64,000 nucleotides of DNA from Eutreptiella sp. 'Long Island Sound 2002'. Its lineage: Eukaryota; Euglenozoa; Euglenophyceae; Eutreptiales; Eutreptiaceae. The translations under genes were made by a program, and so were the position numbers. Positions 10,778 to 23,899 of the stretch are shown piece after piece. Every line of letters starts with the position of its first letter. The first letter of the stretch is position 1. Location of the stretch: positions 87,405,795 through 87,469,794 of the forward strand of contig OZ038382.1 in assembly GCA_964036045.1 (NCBI GenBank), written 5' to 3'. A model generated the notes under the pieces. That model made no database searches. It was not told the origin of the DNA and saw only the letters and a list, made by a program, of their open reading frames with translations.

Positions 10778-11699
10778 TATTGCTGGGCCTGCATGAGGCT
10801 TGCTACGTGTGTTTTGGTTTTAAGGACTAATTTTTTTTTGCTCTGTTTCGTCTTGTATGGCGCTGGGCCTGAGCGCTGGGCCATGGGCTTGCCTCTGAGG
10901 GGCTCGCCACTGTCTTGGTACGCTGGGACATGTTGGTCTCGCACCCTTCTGCAACACATGTTGTTCTTCCTGCTTGTTTCATTGCCTGCCATGCGCGGAT
11001 GGCAGTGCATCTGATTTGAATGTGAAAATTGAGTAGGTCAGTCCTGGTCTCTTTGCCTTTGAAGTGCAGTTTTCTGTAAAGTAGCCATGGCTCTGATATG
11101 TGCCTTTACTTTGTTTTCTTGCACTTGTGTCGGTGGCTTCGCGCACAGACATGCCTTTTTACGAGCACTGTGGAAGCGAACCCAGTGTGGGCAGCACAAC
11201 AACATTCTGCACATTGTTTTGCTGTTGCTATGTTTCTGTTTGTCTTGCTGTATTTTTGTGAAACTGCAGGGTTTTGGAAACGCAGTGAAGGTTTTCCCCT
11301 AGGGTGGAAACTTTTGCAGTGTCTTTTCAAAACTTTTGTGTAAAACAAAGCCAGCAAGCGGTGTAAAGTAGTTCAGTTTTCTTCTTTTTCTGAGCAAGCA
11401 CGCACTGCTTTGGCACTGTGTACAGTATAGGGTAGTGTTTATACACTTCAGTCAGTGTGCAGCGTGGTATAGCTTTAGCATTTAGCATTTAGAAAAGATT
11501 TAGACACTTATTAGTGATCTCACTCAGGTCCGATGCAGTGCTGAGTCCATCATGGTCTGCATCAGCCCTGTGCTAGGGGCAGTGCTAGGTGTAACACTTC
11601 CTGAGTGTCCATTTTGTGCAGTGCTGAGGTCCATCATATCTCTTGTCAGCCCTGTGCCCTGTGCCTCAGCACCCTGCACATGGCTTGTGAAACTGTGAG
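10778..11699. other. T-rich 3-prime interior of the small LTR-type element
   Basis: No coding frame with motif support. It is T- and GT-rich on the plus strand, resembling the 3-prime parts of the elements at 32571-35841 and near 45-47 kb. It probably serves as a 3-prime untranslated region. Confidence 0.35.
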
Positions 11700-11988
11700 T
11701 GTAATGCGTGTGAGTGAAATGGAACTCAGCCCGTGCGCGCAGACCGCGATCATTTAGTGAACGCGTGTGCGTGCATATGTAAAGCACAGTGCAATGCGAT
11801 TCAACTATTGAACTATTGAATCAAATTCATTTTCTGAACTGTGCAGAACACTCGGATGAAACTATGTAGTGATTTATGAGATCAATCACGTGCTGCGCCG
11901 TTGCCGGATTCGCATTTTGATTTCGAAATTACTAAGGAGATGACGGGGAAAAAAGCACTCAAAAGAGAAGATCTCCAAGATCATTACA
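11700..11988 (+). repeat. right terminal direct repeat (LTR-like)
   Basis: 289 bp, from TGTAATGCGTG to GATCATTACA. It is followed immediately by GTGT and array sequence. Compared with the left copy it has about 15 extra bases near the start. Confidence 0.7.
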
Positions 11989-14900
11989 GTGTGTGTGCTT
12001 GGGCTCGGGTTCTGGTTGCGCCCCGCCACTCCTGGCTGGGGTGTTGGGGTGCGTTTGTGTTTGTCGGCGCGCTCTACTTGTACCCCGCCACTCCTGACTG
12101 GGCTGTGCGGTGGGGGTGTGTGTGTTTGGGCTCGGGTTTCGGCTGCATCCCGCCACTCCTAGCAGGGGTGTTGGGGTGTGTGTGTGCTGGTGTGGGCGCT
12201 CCGCTTGCACCCCGCCACTCCTGGCTGGGGTGCGCGCCGTGGGTGTGTGTGTTTGGGCTCGGGTTTCGGCTGCGCCCCGCCACTCCTGGCTGGGGTGTTG
12301 GGCTGTGTGTGTGCTGGTGTGGGCGCTCCGCTTGCACCTTGCCACTCCTGGCTGGGGTGCGCGCCGTGGGTCTGTGTGTTTGGGCCCGGGTCTCGGCTGC
12401 GCCCCGCCCCGGCTGGCTGGGGTGTTGGGCTGTGTGTGTGCTGGTGTGGGCACTCCGCTTGCACTCCGCCACTCCTGGCTGGGGTGCGCTACGTGGGTGT
12501 GTGTGTTTGGGCTCGGGTTTCGCCTGCGCCCCGCCACTCCTGGCTGGGGTGTCCGGCTGTGTGTGTGCTGGTGTGGGCGCTCCGCTTGCAACCCGCAACT
12601 CCTGGCTTGGGTGCGCGCCGTGGGTGTGTGTGTTTAGGCTCGGGTTCCGGCTGCACCCCACCACTCCTGGTGTGTGCTGGTGTGGGCGCTCTGCTTGCAC
12701 CCCGCCACTCCTGGCTGGGGTGCGCGCCGTGGGTGTGTGTGTTTTGGCTCGGGTTTCGGCTGCACTTCGCCACTCCTGGCGTGTGCTGGTGTGGGCGCTC
12801 CGCTTGCACCCCGCCACTCCTGGCTTGGGTGCGCGCCGTGGGTGTGTGTGTTTGGGCTCAGGTTTCAGCTGCGCCCCGCCATCCCTGGCTGGGGTGTTGG
12901 GGTGTGCGTGTTTGTGTGCGTGCCCCCCTCGTACCCCGCCACTCCTGGCTGGGGTGTGTGGTGGGGATGTGTGTGTTTGGGCTCGCTTTTTAGCTGCACC
13001 CCGCCACTCCTGGCTGGGGTGTTGGGCTGTGTGTGTGCTGGTGTCGCGCTCTGCTTGCACCCCGCCACTCCTGGCTGGGGTGCGCACCGTGGGTGTGTGT
13101 GTTTGGGCTCGGGTTTCGGCTGCGCCTTGCCACTACGGGCTGGGGTTGCCGGCTGTGTGTGTGCTGGTGTGGGCGCTCCGCTTGCATGTTACCACTCCTG
13201 GCTGGGGTGCGCGCCATGGGTCTGTGTGTTTGGGCTCGGGTCTCGGCTGCGCCCCGCCCCTCCTGGCTGGGGTGTTGGGCTGTGTGTGTGCTGGTGTGGG
13301 CGCTCCGCTTGCACCCCGCCACTCCTGGCTGGAGTGCGCGCCATGGGTGTGTGTGTTTTGGCTCGAGTTTCGGCTACGCCCCGCCACTCCTGGCTGGGGT
13401 GTTGGGCTGTTTGTGTGCTGGTCTGGGCGCTCCGCTTGCACCCCGCAACTCCTGGCTTGGTTGCGCGCCGTGGGTGTGTGTGTTTTGGCTCCGGTTTTCG
13501 GCTGCAGCCCGCCACCCCTGGCGTGTGCTGGTGTGGGCGCTCTGCTTGACCCCCGCCACTCCTGGCTTGGGTGCGCGCCGTGGGTCTGTGTGTTTGGGCT
13601 CGGGTTTCAGCTGCACCCCCCCACTCCTGGCGTGTGCTGGTGTGGGCGCTCCGCTTGCACCCCGCCACCCCTGGCGTGGGTGCGCGCCGTGGGTGTGTGT
13701 GTTTGGGCTCGGGTTTCGGCTGCGGCCCGCCACTCCTGGCGCGTGCTGGTGTGGGCGCTCCACTTGAACCCCGCCACCCCCAGAATGGATGCGCGCCGTG
13801 GATGTGTGTGTTTCGGCTCGGATTTCTGCTGCACCCCGCCACTCCTGGCGTGTGGTGGTGTGGACGCTCCGCTTGCACCCCGCCACTCCTGGCTGGGGTG
13901 CGCGCCGTGGGTGTGCATGTTTGGGCTCGGGTTTTGGCTGCACCCTGCCACTCCTGGCTGGGGTGTTGGGCTGTGTGTGTGCTGGTCCGGGCGCTGAGGT
14001 TGCACCCCGCCACTCCTGGCTTGGGTGCCCGCCGTGGATTTGTCTGTTTGGGCTCCGGTTTCGGCTGCACCCCGCCACTCCTGGCGTGTGCTGGTGTGGG
14101 CACTCCGCTTGCACCCCGCCACTCCTGGCTTGGGTGCGCGCCGTGGGTGTGTGTGTTTGGACTCGGGTTTCGGCTGCACCCCGCCACTCCTGGCGTGTGC
14201 TGGTGTGGGCACTCCGCTTGCAAGCCGCCACTCCTGGCTTGGGTGCGCGCCGTGGGTGTGTGTGTTTGGGCTCGGGTTTCAGCTGCACCCCGCCACTCCT
14301 GGCGTGTGCTGGTGTCGGCGCTCCGCTTGCAACCCGCCACTCCTGGCTTGGGTGCGCGCCGTGGGTGTGTGTGTTTTGGCTCGGGTTTCGGCTGCACCCC
14401 GCCACTCCTGGCGTGTGCTGGTGTGGGGGCTCTGCTTGCCCCCCGCCACTCCTGGCTTGGGTGTGCGCCGTGGGTGTGTGTGTTTGGGCTCGGGTTTCGG
14501 CTGCACCCCGCAACTCCTGGCGTGTGCTGGTGTGGGCGCTCTGCTTGCACACTGCCACCTCTGGCTTGGGTGCGAGCCGTGGGGGTGTGTGTTTGGGCTC
14601 GGTACTCGGCTGCACCCCGCCACTCCTGGCGTGTGCTGGTGTGGGCGCTCTGCTTGCACCCCGCCACTCCTGGCTGGGGTGCGAGCCGTGGGTGTGTGTG
14701 TTTGGGCTCGAGCTTCGGCTGCACCAGCCACTCCTGGCTGGGCCGTTGGGCTGTGTGTGTGCTGGTGTGGGCTCTCTGCTTGCACCCCGCAACTCCTGGC
14801 TTGGTTGCGCGACGTGGGTGTGTGTGTTTAGGCCCGGGTTTCGGCTGCAACCCGCCACTCCTGGCGTGTGCTGGTGTGGGCGCTCCGCTTGCACCCTGCC

Positions 14901-15645
14901 ACTTCTGGCTTGGTTTCGCGCTGTGGGTCTGTGTGTTTGGGCTAGGGTATTGGCTGCACCCCGCCACTCCTGGCGTGTGCTGGTGTGCGCGCTCAGCTTG
15001 CACCCTACCACTTCTGGCTTGGGTGCGCGCTGTGGTTGTGTGTGTTTGGGCTCGGGTTCTGGCTGCGTCCCGCCACTCCTGGTGTGTGCTGGTGTGGGCG
15101 CTCCGCTTGCACTCCGCCACCCATGGCTTGGGTGCGCGCCGTGGCTGTGTTTGTTCGGGCTCGGATTTCTGCCGCACCCCGCCACTCCTGGCGTGTCCTG
15201 GTGTGGACGCTCCGCTTGCACCCCGCCACTCCTGGCTGGGCTGCGCGCCGTTGGTGTGTGTGTTTGGGCTCGGGTTTCGGCTGCAACCCACCACTCCTGG
15301 CTGGGGTGTTGGGCTGTGTGTGTGCTGGTGTGGGCGCTCAGCGTGCACCCCGCCACTCCCCGCTTGGGTGCGCGCCATGGGTGTGTGTGTCTGGGCTCCG
15401 GTTTCGGCTGCACCCCGCCACTCCTGGCGTGTGCTGGTGTGTGCGCTCTGCTTGCACCCTGCCACTCCTGGCTGGGTGCGCGCCGTTGGTGTGTGTGTTT
15501 GGGCTCGGGTTTCGGCTGCACCCCGCCACTCCTGGCGTGTGCTGGTGTGGGCGCTCTGCTTGCACCCCGCCAATCCTGGCTTGGATGCGCGCCGTGGGTG
15601 TGTGTGTTTGAGCTCGGCCTTCGGCTGCACCCCGCCACTCCTGGC

Positions 15646-18600
15646 GTGTGCTGGTGTGGGCGCTCCGCTTGCACCCCGCCACTCCTGGCTTCGATGCGGG
15701 CCGTGGGTGTGTGTGTTTGGGCTCGGCCTTCGGCTGCACCCCGCCACTCCTGGCGTGTGCTGGTGTGAGCGCTCTGCTTGCACCCATCCACTCCTGGCTT
15801 GGGTGCGCGCCGTGGGTGTGTGTGTTTGGGCTCGGGTTTTGGCTGCACCCCGCCACTCCTGGCGTGTGCTGGTGTGGGCGCTCCGCTTGCACCCTGTGAC
15901 TCCTGGCTGGGGTGCGCGCTGTGGGTGTGTGTGTTTAGGCTCGGGTTTCGGCTGCACCCCGCCACTCCTGGCAAGTGCTGGTGTGGGCGCTCCGCTTGCA
16001 CCCCGCCACTCCTGGCTGGGGTGCGCGCCGTGGGTGTGTGTGTTTGGGCTCGGGTTTCGGCTGCACTCCGCCACTCCTGGCGTGTGCTGGTGTGGGCGCT
16101 CCGCTTGCACCCCGCCACTCCTGGCTTCGGTGCGCGCCGTGAGTGTGTGTGTTTGGGCTCGGGTTTCGGGAGCACCCTGCCACTTCTGGCGTGTGCTGGT
16201 GTTGGGGCTCCGCTTGCACCCCGCCACTCCTGGCTTGGATGCACGCCGTGGGTGTGTGTGTTTGGGCTCGGGTTTCGGCTGCACCCCGCCACTCCTGGTG
16301 TCTGCTGGTGTGTGCGCTCCGCTTGCACCCCGCCACTCCTGGCTTGGGTGCGCTCCCTGGGTGTGTGTGTTTGGGCTCGGGTTTGTGCTGCACCCCGCCA
16401 CTCCTGGTGTCTGCTGGTGTCGGCGCTCTGCTTGCACCCCGCCACTCCTGGCTTCGATGCGGGCCGTGGGTATGTGTGTTTGGGCTTGGCCTTCGGCTGC
16501 ACCCCGCCACTCCTGGCGTGTGCTGGTGTGGGCACTTCGCTTGCACCCAGCCACTCCTGGCCTGGGTGCGCGCCGTGGGTGTGTGTGTTTGGGCTCGGGT
16601 TTTGGCTGCACCCCACCACTCCTGGCGTGTGCTGGTGTGGGCGCTCTGCTTGCACCGCGCCACTCCCGGCTTGGATGCGCGCCGTGGGTGTGTTTGTTTG
16701 GGCTCGGGTTTTGGCTGCACCCCGCCACTACTGGCGTGTGCTGGTGTGGGCGCTCCGCTTGCACCCCGCCACCCCTGATTTGGGTGCGCGTCGCGGGTGT
16801 GTGTGTTTGGGCTCGGGTTTCGGCTGCACCCCGCCACTCCTGGCGTGTGCTGGTGTGGGCGCTCCGCTTGCACCCCGCCACTGCTGGCTTGGGTGCGCGC
16901 TGTGGGTGTGTGTGTTTGGCTTTGGGTTTTGGCTGCATCCCGCCACTCCTGGCGTGTGCTGGTGTGGGTGCTCCGCTTGCACCCCGCCACTCCTGGCTGG
17001 GGTACGCGCTGTGGGTCTGTGTGTTTGGGCTCGGGTTTCGGCTGCACTCTGCCACTCCTGGCGTGTGCTGGTGTGGGCGCTCCGCTTGCACCCCGCCACT
17101 CCTGGCTTCGGTGCGCGCCGTGGGTGTGTGTGTATGGGCTCGGGTTTCAGGAGCACCCCGCCACTCCTGGCGTGTGCTGGTGTGGGCGCTCCGCTTGCAC
17201 CCCGCCACTCCTGGCTTGGATGCACGCCGTGGGTGTGTGTGTTTGGGCTCGGGTTTCGGCTGCACCCCGCCTTTCCTGGCGTTTGCTGATGTGGGCGCTC
17301 TGCTTGCACCCCGCCACTGCTGGCTTGGGTGCGCGCCGTGGGTGTGTGTGTCTGTGCTCGGGTCTCGGCTGCACCCCGCAACTCCTGGCGTGTGCTGGTG
17401 TGGGCGCTCTGCTTGCACCCCGCCGGCCCTGGCTTGGGTGCGCGTCGTGGGTGTGTGTGTTTGGGCTTGCGTTTCGGCTGCACCCCGCCACTCCTGGCCG
17501 GGCCGTTGGGCTGTGTGTGTGCTGGTGTGGGCACTCTACTTGCACCCCGCCACTCCTGGCTGGAGTGCGCGCCTTGGGTGTGTGTGCTTGGGCTCAGGTT
17601 TCGGCTGCACCCTGCCCCTCCTGGCGTGTGCTGGTGTGGGCGCTCTGCTTGCACCCCGCCACCCCTGCCTTGGGTACGCGCCGTAGGTGTGTGTGTTTGG
17701 GCTCAGGTTTCGGCTGCAGCCCGCCACTCCTGGCATGTGCTGGTGTGGGCGCTTTGCTTGCAGCCCGCCACTCCTGGCTGGGGTGTGCGCCGTGGGTGTG
17801 TGTATTTGGGCTCGGGTTTCGGCTGCAGCCCGCCGCTCCTGGCTTGGGTGTCGGGCTGTGTGTGTGCTGGTGCGGGCGCTCTGCTTCCACCTCGCCACTC
17901 CTGGCTTGGGGGCGCGCCGTGGGTGTGTGTGTTTGGGCTCCGGTTTCGGCTGCACCCCGCCACTCCTGGCGTGTGCTGGTGTGGGCGCTCCGCTTGCACC
18001 CCGCCACCCCTGGTTTGGGTGCGCGTCGTGGGTGTGTGTGTTTGGGCTCGGGTTTCGGCTGCACCCCGCCACTCCTGGCTGGGGTTTTGGGCTGTGTGTG
18101 TGCTGGTATGGGCGCACCGCCTGCACCCCCCCACTCCTGGCTTTGGTGCGCGCCGTGGGTGTGTGTGTTTGGGCTCGGGTTTCGGCTGCAGCCCGCCACT
18201 CCTGGCGTGTGCTGGTGTGGGCGCTCTGCTTGCACCCCGCCACTCCTGGCTTGGGTGCGCGCCATGGGTGTGTGTGTTTGTGCTCGGGTTTCGGCTGCAC
18301 CCCGCAACTCCTGGCTGGGATGTTGGGCTGTGTGTGTGCTGGTGTGGGCGCTCGGCTTGCACCCCGCCACTCCTGGCTTGGGTGCGCGCCGTGGGTGTGT
18401 TTGTTTGGGCTCGGGTTTTGGCTGCACCCCGCCACTCCTGGCGTGTGCTGGTGTTGGTGCTCTGCTTGCACCGCGCAACTCCTGGCTTGGGTGCGCGCCG
18501 TGGGTGTGTTTGTTTGGGCTCGGGTGTTGGCTGCACCCCGCCACTACTGGCGTGTGCTGGTGTGGGCGCTCCGCTTGCACCCCGCCACTCCTGGCTTCGA

Positions 18601-21452
18601 TGCGGGCCGTGGGTGTGTGTGTTTGGGCTCGGCCTTCGGCTGCACCCCGCCACTCCTGGCGTGTGCTGGTGTGAGCGCTCTGCTTGCACCCATCCACTCC
18701 TGGCTTGGGTGCGCGCCGTGGGTGTGTGTGTTTGGGCTCGGGTTTTGGCTGCACCCCGCCACTCCTGGCGTGTGCTGGTGTGGGCGCTCCGCTTGCACCC
18801 TGTGACTCCTGGCTGGGGTGCGCGCTGTGGGTGTGTGTGTTTAGGCTCGGGTTTCGGCTGCACCCCGCCACTCCTGGCAAGTGCTGGTGTGGGCGCTCCG
18901 CTTGCACCCCGCCACTCCTGGCTGGGGTGCGCGCCGTGGGTGTGTGTGTTTGGGCTCGGGTTTCGGCTGCACTCCGCCACTCCTGGCGTGTGCTGGTGTG
19001 GGCGCTCCGCTTGCACCCCGCCACTCCTGGCTTCGGTGCGCGCCGTGAGTGTGTGTGTTTGGGCTCGGGTTTCGGGAGCACCCTGCCACTTCTGGCGTGT
19101 GCTGGTGTGGGCGCTCCGCTTGCACCCCGCCACTCCTGGCTTGGATGCACGCCGTGGGTGTGTGTGTTTGGGCTCGGGTTTCGGCTGCACCCCGCCACTC
19201 CTGGTGTCTGCTGGTGTGTGCGCTCCGCTTGCACCCCGCCACTCCTGGCTTGGGTGCGCTCCCTGGGTGTGTGTGTTTGGGCTCGGGTTTGTGCTGCACC
19301 CCGCCACTCCTGGTGTCTGCTGGTGTCGGCGCTCTGCTTGCACCCCGCCACTCCTGGCTTCGATGCGGGCCGTGGGTATGTGTGTTTGGGCTTGGCCTTC
19401 GGCTGCACCCCGCCACTCCTGGCGTGTGCTGGTGTGGGCACTTCGCTTGCACCCAGCCACTCCTGGCCTGGGTGCGCGCCGTGGGTGTGTGTGTTTGGGC
19501 TCGGGTTTTGGCTGCACCCCACCACTCCTGGCGTGTGCTGGTGTGGGCGCTCTGCTTGCACCGCGCCACTCCCGGCTTGGATGCGCGCCGTGGGTGTGTT
19601 TGTTTGGGCTCGGGTTTTGGCTGCACCCCGCCACTACTGGCGTGTGCTGGTGTGGGCGCTCCGCTTGCACCCCGCCACCCCTGATTTGGGTGCGCGTCGC
19701 GGGTGTGTGTGTTTGGGCTCGGGTTTCGGCTGCACCCCGCCACTCCTGGCGTGTGCTGGTGTGGGCGCTCCGCTTGCACCCCGCCACTGCTGGCTTGGGT
19801 GCGCGCTGTGGGTGTGTGTGTTTGGCTTTGGGTTTTGGCTGCATCCCGCCACTCCTGGCGTGTGCTGGTGTGGGTGCTCCGCTTGCACCCCGCCACTCCT
19901 GGCTGGGGTACGCGCTGTGGGTCTGTGTGTTTGGGCTCGGGTTTCGGCTGCAGTCTGCCACTCCTGGCGTGTGCTGGTGTGGGCGCTCCGCTTGCACCCC
20001 GCCACTCCTGGCTTCGGTGCGCGCCGTGGGTGTGTGTGTATGGGCTCGGGTTTCAGGAGCACCCCGCCACTCCTGGCGTGTGCTGGTGTGGGCGCTCCGC
20101 TTGCACCCCGCCACTCCTGGCTTGGATGCACGCCGTGGGTGTGTGTGTTTGGGCTCGGGTTTCGGCTGCACCCCGCCTTTCCTGGCGTTTGCTGATGTGG
20201 GCGCTCTGCTTGCACCCCGCCACTGCTGGCTTGGGTGCGCGCCGTGGGTGTGTGTGTCTGTGCTCGGGTCTCGGCTGCACCCCGCAACTCCTGGCGTGTG
20301 CTGGTGTGGGCGCTCTGCTTGCACCCCGCCGGCCCTGGCTTGGGTGCGCGTCGTGGGTGTGTGTGTTTGGGCTTGCGTTTCGGCTGCACCCCGCCACTCC
20401 TGGCCGGGCCGTTGGGCTGTGTGTGTGCTGGTGTGGGCACTCTACTTGCACCCCGCCACTCCTGGCTGGAGTGCGCGCCTTGGGTGTGTGTGCTTGGGCT
20501 CAGGTTTCGGCTGCACCCTGCCCCTCCTGGCGTGTGCTGGTGTGGGCGCTCTGCTTGCACCCCGCCACCCCTGCCTTGGGTACGCGCCGTAGGTGTGTGT
20601 GTTTGGGCTCAGGTTTCGGCTGCAGCCCGCCACTCCTGGCATGTGCTGGTGTGGGCGCTTTGCTTGCAGCCCGCCACTCCTGGCTGGGGTGTGCGCCGTG
20701 GGTGTGTGTATTTGGGCTCGGGTTTCGGCTGCAGCCCGCCGCTCCTGGCTTGGGTGTCGGGCTGTGTGTGTGCTGGTGCGGGCGCTCTGCTTCCACCTCG
20801 CCACTCCTGGCTTGGGGGCGCGCCGTGGGTGTGTGTGTTTGGGCTCCGGTTTCGGCTGCACCCCGCCACTCCTGGCGTGTGCTGGTGTGGGCGCTCCGCT
20901 TGCACCCCGCCACCCCTGGTTTGGGTGCGCGTCGTGGGTGTGTGTGTTTGGGCTCGGGTTTCGGCTGCACCCCGCCACTCCTGGCTGGGGTTTTGGGCTG
21001 TGTGTGTGCTGGTATGGGCGCACCGCTTGCACCCCCCCACTCCTGGCTTTGGTGCGCGCCGTGGGTGTGTGTGTTTGGGCTCGGGTTTCGGCTGCAGCCC
21101 GCCACTCCTGGCGTGTGCTGGTGTGGGCGCTCTGCTTGCACCCCGCCACTCCTGGCTTGGGTGCGCGCCATGGGTGTGTGTGTTTGTGCTCGGGTTTCGG
21201 CTGCACCCCGCAACTCCTGGCTGGGATGTTGGGCTGTGTGTGTGCTGGTGTGGGCGCTCGGCTTGCACCCCGCCACTCCTGGCTTGGGTGCGCGCCGTGG
21301 GTGTGTTTGTTTGGGCTCGGGTTTTGGCTGCACCCCGCCACTCCTGGCGTGTGCTGGTGTTGGTGCTCTGCTTGCACCGCGCAACTCCTGGCTTGGGTGC
21401 GCGCCGTGGGTGTGTTTGTTTGGGCTCGGGTGTTGGCTGCACCCCGCCACTA
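15646..21452. repeat. higher-order tandem duplication, 2 x 2,906 bp
   Basis: Sequence from about 15646 to 18551 is repeated almost exactly at 18552-21452. For example, the rare variant GGCTTCGATGCGGGCC occurs at 15685 and again 2,906 bp later. Only a handful of differences were noticed, such as TTGGGGCTCC against GTGGGCGCTC near 16203/19109. The unit is about 26 minisatellite units. The identity is much higher than between neighbouring units, so this duplication is recent or an assembly artefact. Confidence 0.8.
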
Positions 21453-23899
21453 CTGGCGTGTGCTGGTGTGGGCGCTCCGCTTGCACCCCGCCACCCCTGG
21501 TTTGGGTGCGCGTTGTGGGTGTGTGTGTTTTGGCTCGGGTTTCGGCTGCACCCCGCCACTCCTGGCGTGTGCTGGTGTGGGCGCTACAGTTTTAACCCCC
21601 CACTCTTGGCTTGGGTGCGCGCCGTGGGTGTGTGTGTTGGGCTCGAGCTTCGGCTGCACCCCGCCACTCCTGGCGTGTACTGGTGTGGGGGCTCTGCTTG
21701 CACCCCGCCACTCCTGGCTTGGGTGTGCGCCGTGGGTGTGTGTGTTTGGGCTCGTGTTTTGGCTGCACCCCGCAACTCCTGGCGTGTGCTGGTGTCCGCG
21801 CTCTGCTTGCACACTGCCACCTCTGGCTTGGGTGCGCGCCGTGGGTGTGTGTGTTTGGGCTCGGGTTTCGGCTGCAGCCCGCCACTCCTGGTGTCTGCTG
21901 GTGTCGGCGCTCTGCTTGCACCCCGCCACTCCTGGCCTCGATGCGGGCCGTGGGTGTGTGTGTTTGGGCTCGGCCTTCGGCTGCACCCCGCCACTCCTGG
22001 CGAGTGCTGGTGTGGGCACTTCGCTTGCACCCAGCCACTCCTGGCCTGGGTGCGCGCCGTGGGTGTGTGTGTTTGGGCTCGGGTTTTGGCTGCACCCCAC
22101 CACTCCTGGCGTGTGCTGGTGTGGGCGCTCTGCTTGCACCGCGCCACTCCCGGCTTGGGTGCGCGCCGTGGGTGTGTTTGTTTGGGCTCGGGTTTCGGCT
22201 GCGGCCCGCCACTCCTGGCGTGTGCTGGTGTGGGCGCTCCGCTTGCACCCCGCCACTGCTGGCTTGGGTGCGCGCTGTGGGTGTGTGTGTTTGGGCTTGG
22301 GTTTTGGCTGCACCCCGCCACTCCTGGCGTGTGCTGGTGTGGGTACTCCGCTTGCACCCCGCCACTCCTGGCTGGGGTACGCGCTGTGGGTCTGTGTGTT
22401 TGGGCTCGGGTTTCGGCTGCACTCCGCCACTCCTGGCGTGTGCTGGTGTGGGCGCTTCGCTTGCACCCCGCCACTCCTGGCTTCGGTGCGCGCCGTGGGT
22501 GTGTGTGTTTGGGCTCGGGTATCGGCTGCACCCCGCCACTCCTGGCGTGTGCTGATGTGGGCGCTCCGCTTGCACCCCGCCACTGCTGGCTTGGGTGCGC
22601 GCCGTGGGTGTTTGTGTTTGTGCTCGGGTCTCGGCTGCACCCCGCAACTCCTGGCGTGTGCTGGTGTGGGCGCTCTGCTTGCACCCCGCCGGCCCTGGCT
22701 TGGGTGCGCGTCGTGGGTGTGTGTGTTTGGGCTTGCGTTTCGGCTGCACCCCGCCACTCCTGGCCGGGTCGTTGGGCTGTGTGTGTGCTGGTGTGGGCAC
22801 TCTACTTGCACCCCGCCACTCCTGGCTGGAGTGCGCGCCTTGGGTGTGTGTGCTTGGGCTCAGGTTTCGGCTGCACCCCGCAACTCCTGGCGTGTGCTGG
22901 GGTGGGCGCTCTGCTTGCACCCCGCCACCCCTGCCTTGGGTACGCGCCGTAGGTGTGTGTGTTTGGGCTCAGGTTTCGGCTGCAGCCCGCCACTCCTGGC
23001 ATGTGCTGGTGCGGGCGCTCTGCTTCCACCCCGCCACTCCTGGCTTGGGTGCGCGCCGTGGGTGTGTGTGTGTGGGCTCCGGTTTCGGCTGCACCCCGCC
23101 ACTCCTGGCGTGTGCTGGTGTGGGCGCTCCGCTTGCACCCCGCCACTCCTGGCTGGGTGCGCGCCGTGGGTTTGTGTGTTTGGGCTCGGGTTTCGGCCGC
23201 ACCCCGCCACTCCTGGCGTGTGCTGGTGTGTGCGCTCCGCTTGCACCCCGCCACCCCTGGTTTGGGTGCGCATCGTGGGTGTGTGTGTTTGGGCTCGGGT
23301 TTCGGCTGCACCCCGCCACTCCTGGCTGGGGTGTTGGGCTGTGTGTGTGCTGGTATGGGCGCACCGCTTGCACCCCGCCACTCCTGGCTTCGTTGCGCGC
23401 TGTGGGTATGTGTTTTTGGGCTCGGGTTTCGGCTGCACCCCGCCACTCCTCGCGTGTGCTGGTGTGGGCGCTTTGCTTGCACCCCGCCACTCCTGGCTTG
23501 GGTGCGCGCCGTGCGTGTGTCTGTTTGGGCTCCGGTTTCGGCTGCACCCCGCCACTCCTGGCGTGTGCTGGTGTGGGCGCTACATTTTTAACCCCCCACT
23601 TGTGGCTTTGGTGCGCGCCGTGGGTGTGTGTGTTTGGGCTCGGGTTTCGGCTGCAGCCCGCCACTCCTGGCGTGTGCTGGTGTGGGCGCTCTGCTTGCAC
23701 CCGGCCACTCCTGGCTTGGGTGCGCGCCGTGGGTGTGTGTGTTTGGGCTCGGGTTTCAGCTGCACCCCGCAACTCCTGGCTGGGATGTTGGGCTGTGTGT
23801 GTGCTGGTGTGGGCGCTCGGCTTGCACCCCGCCACTCCTGGCTTGGGTGCGCGCCGTGGGTGTGTTTGTTTGGGCTCGGGTTTTGGCTGCACCCCGCCA

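Larger units (their letters stand above)
9757..11988 (+). mobile_element. small LTR-type element inserted in the minisatellite
   Basis: Terminal direct repeats of 274 bp (9757-10030) and 289 bp (11700-11988) flank a 1.67-kb interior. Both repeats begin TGTAATG and end ATCATTACA, an inverted terminal pair. GTGT precedes the left repeat (9753-9756) and follows the right one (11989-11992). Removing the element and one GTGT restores the exact array word GCGTGGGTGTGTGTGCTT seen nearby. The interior encodes one frameshifted ORF and then T-rich sequence. It is too small for RT or integrase and none is seen, so the element looks non-autonomous. No clear primer-binding site or polypurine tract is visible. 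The two terminal repeats differ by a 15-bp indel and scattered substitutions, so the insertion is not very recent. Confidence 0.75.
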
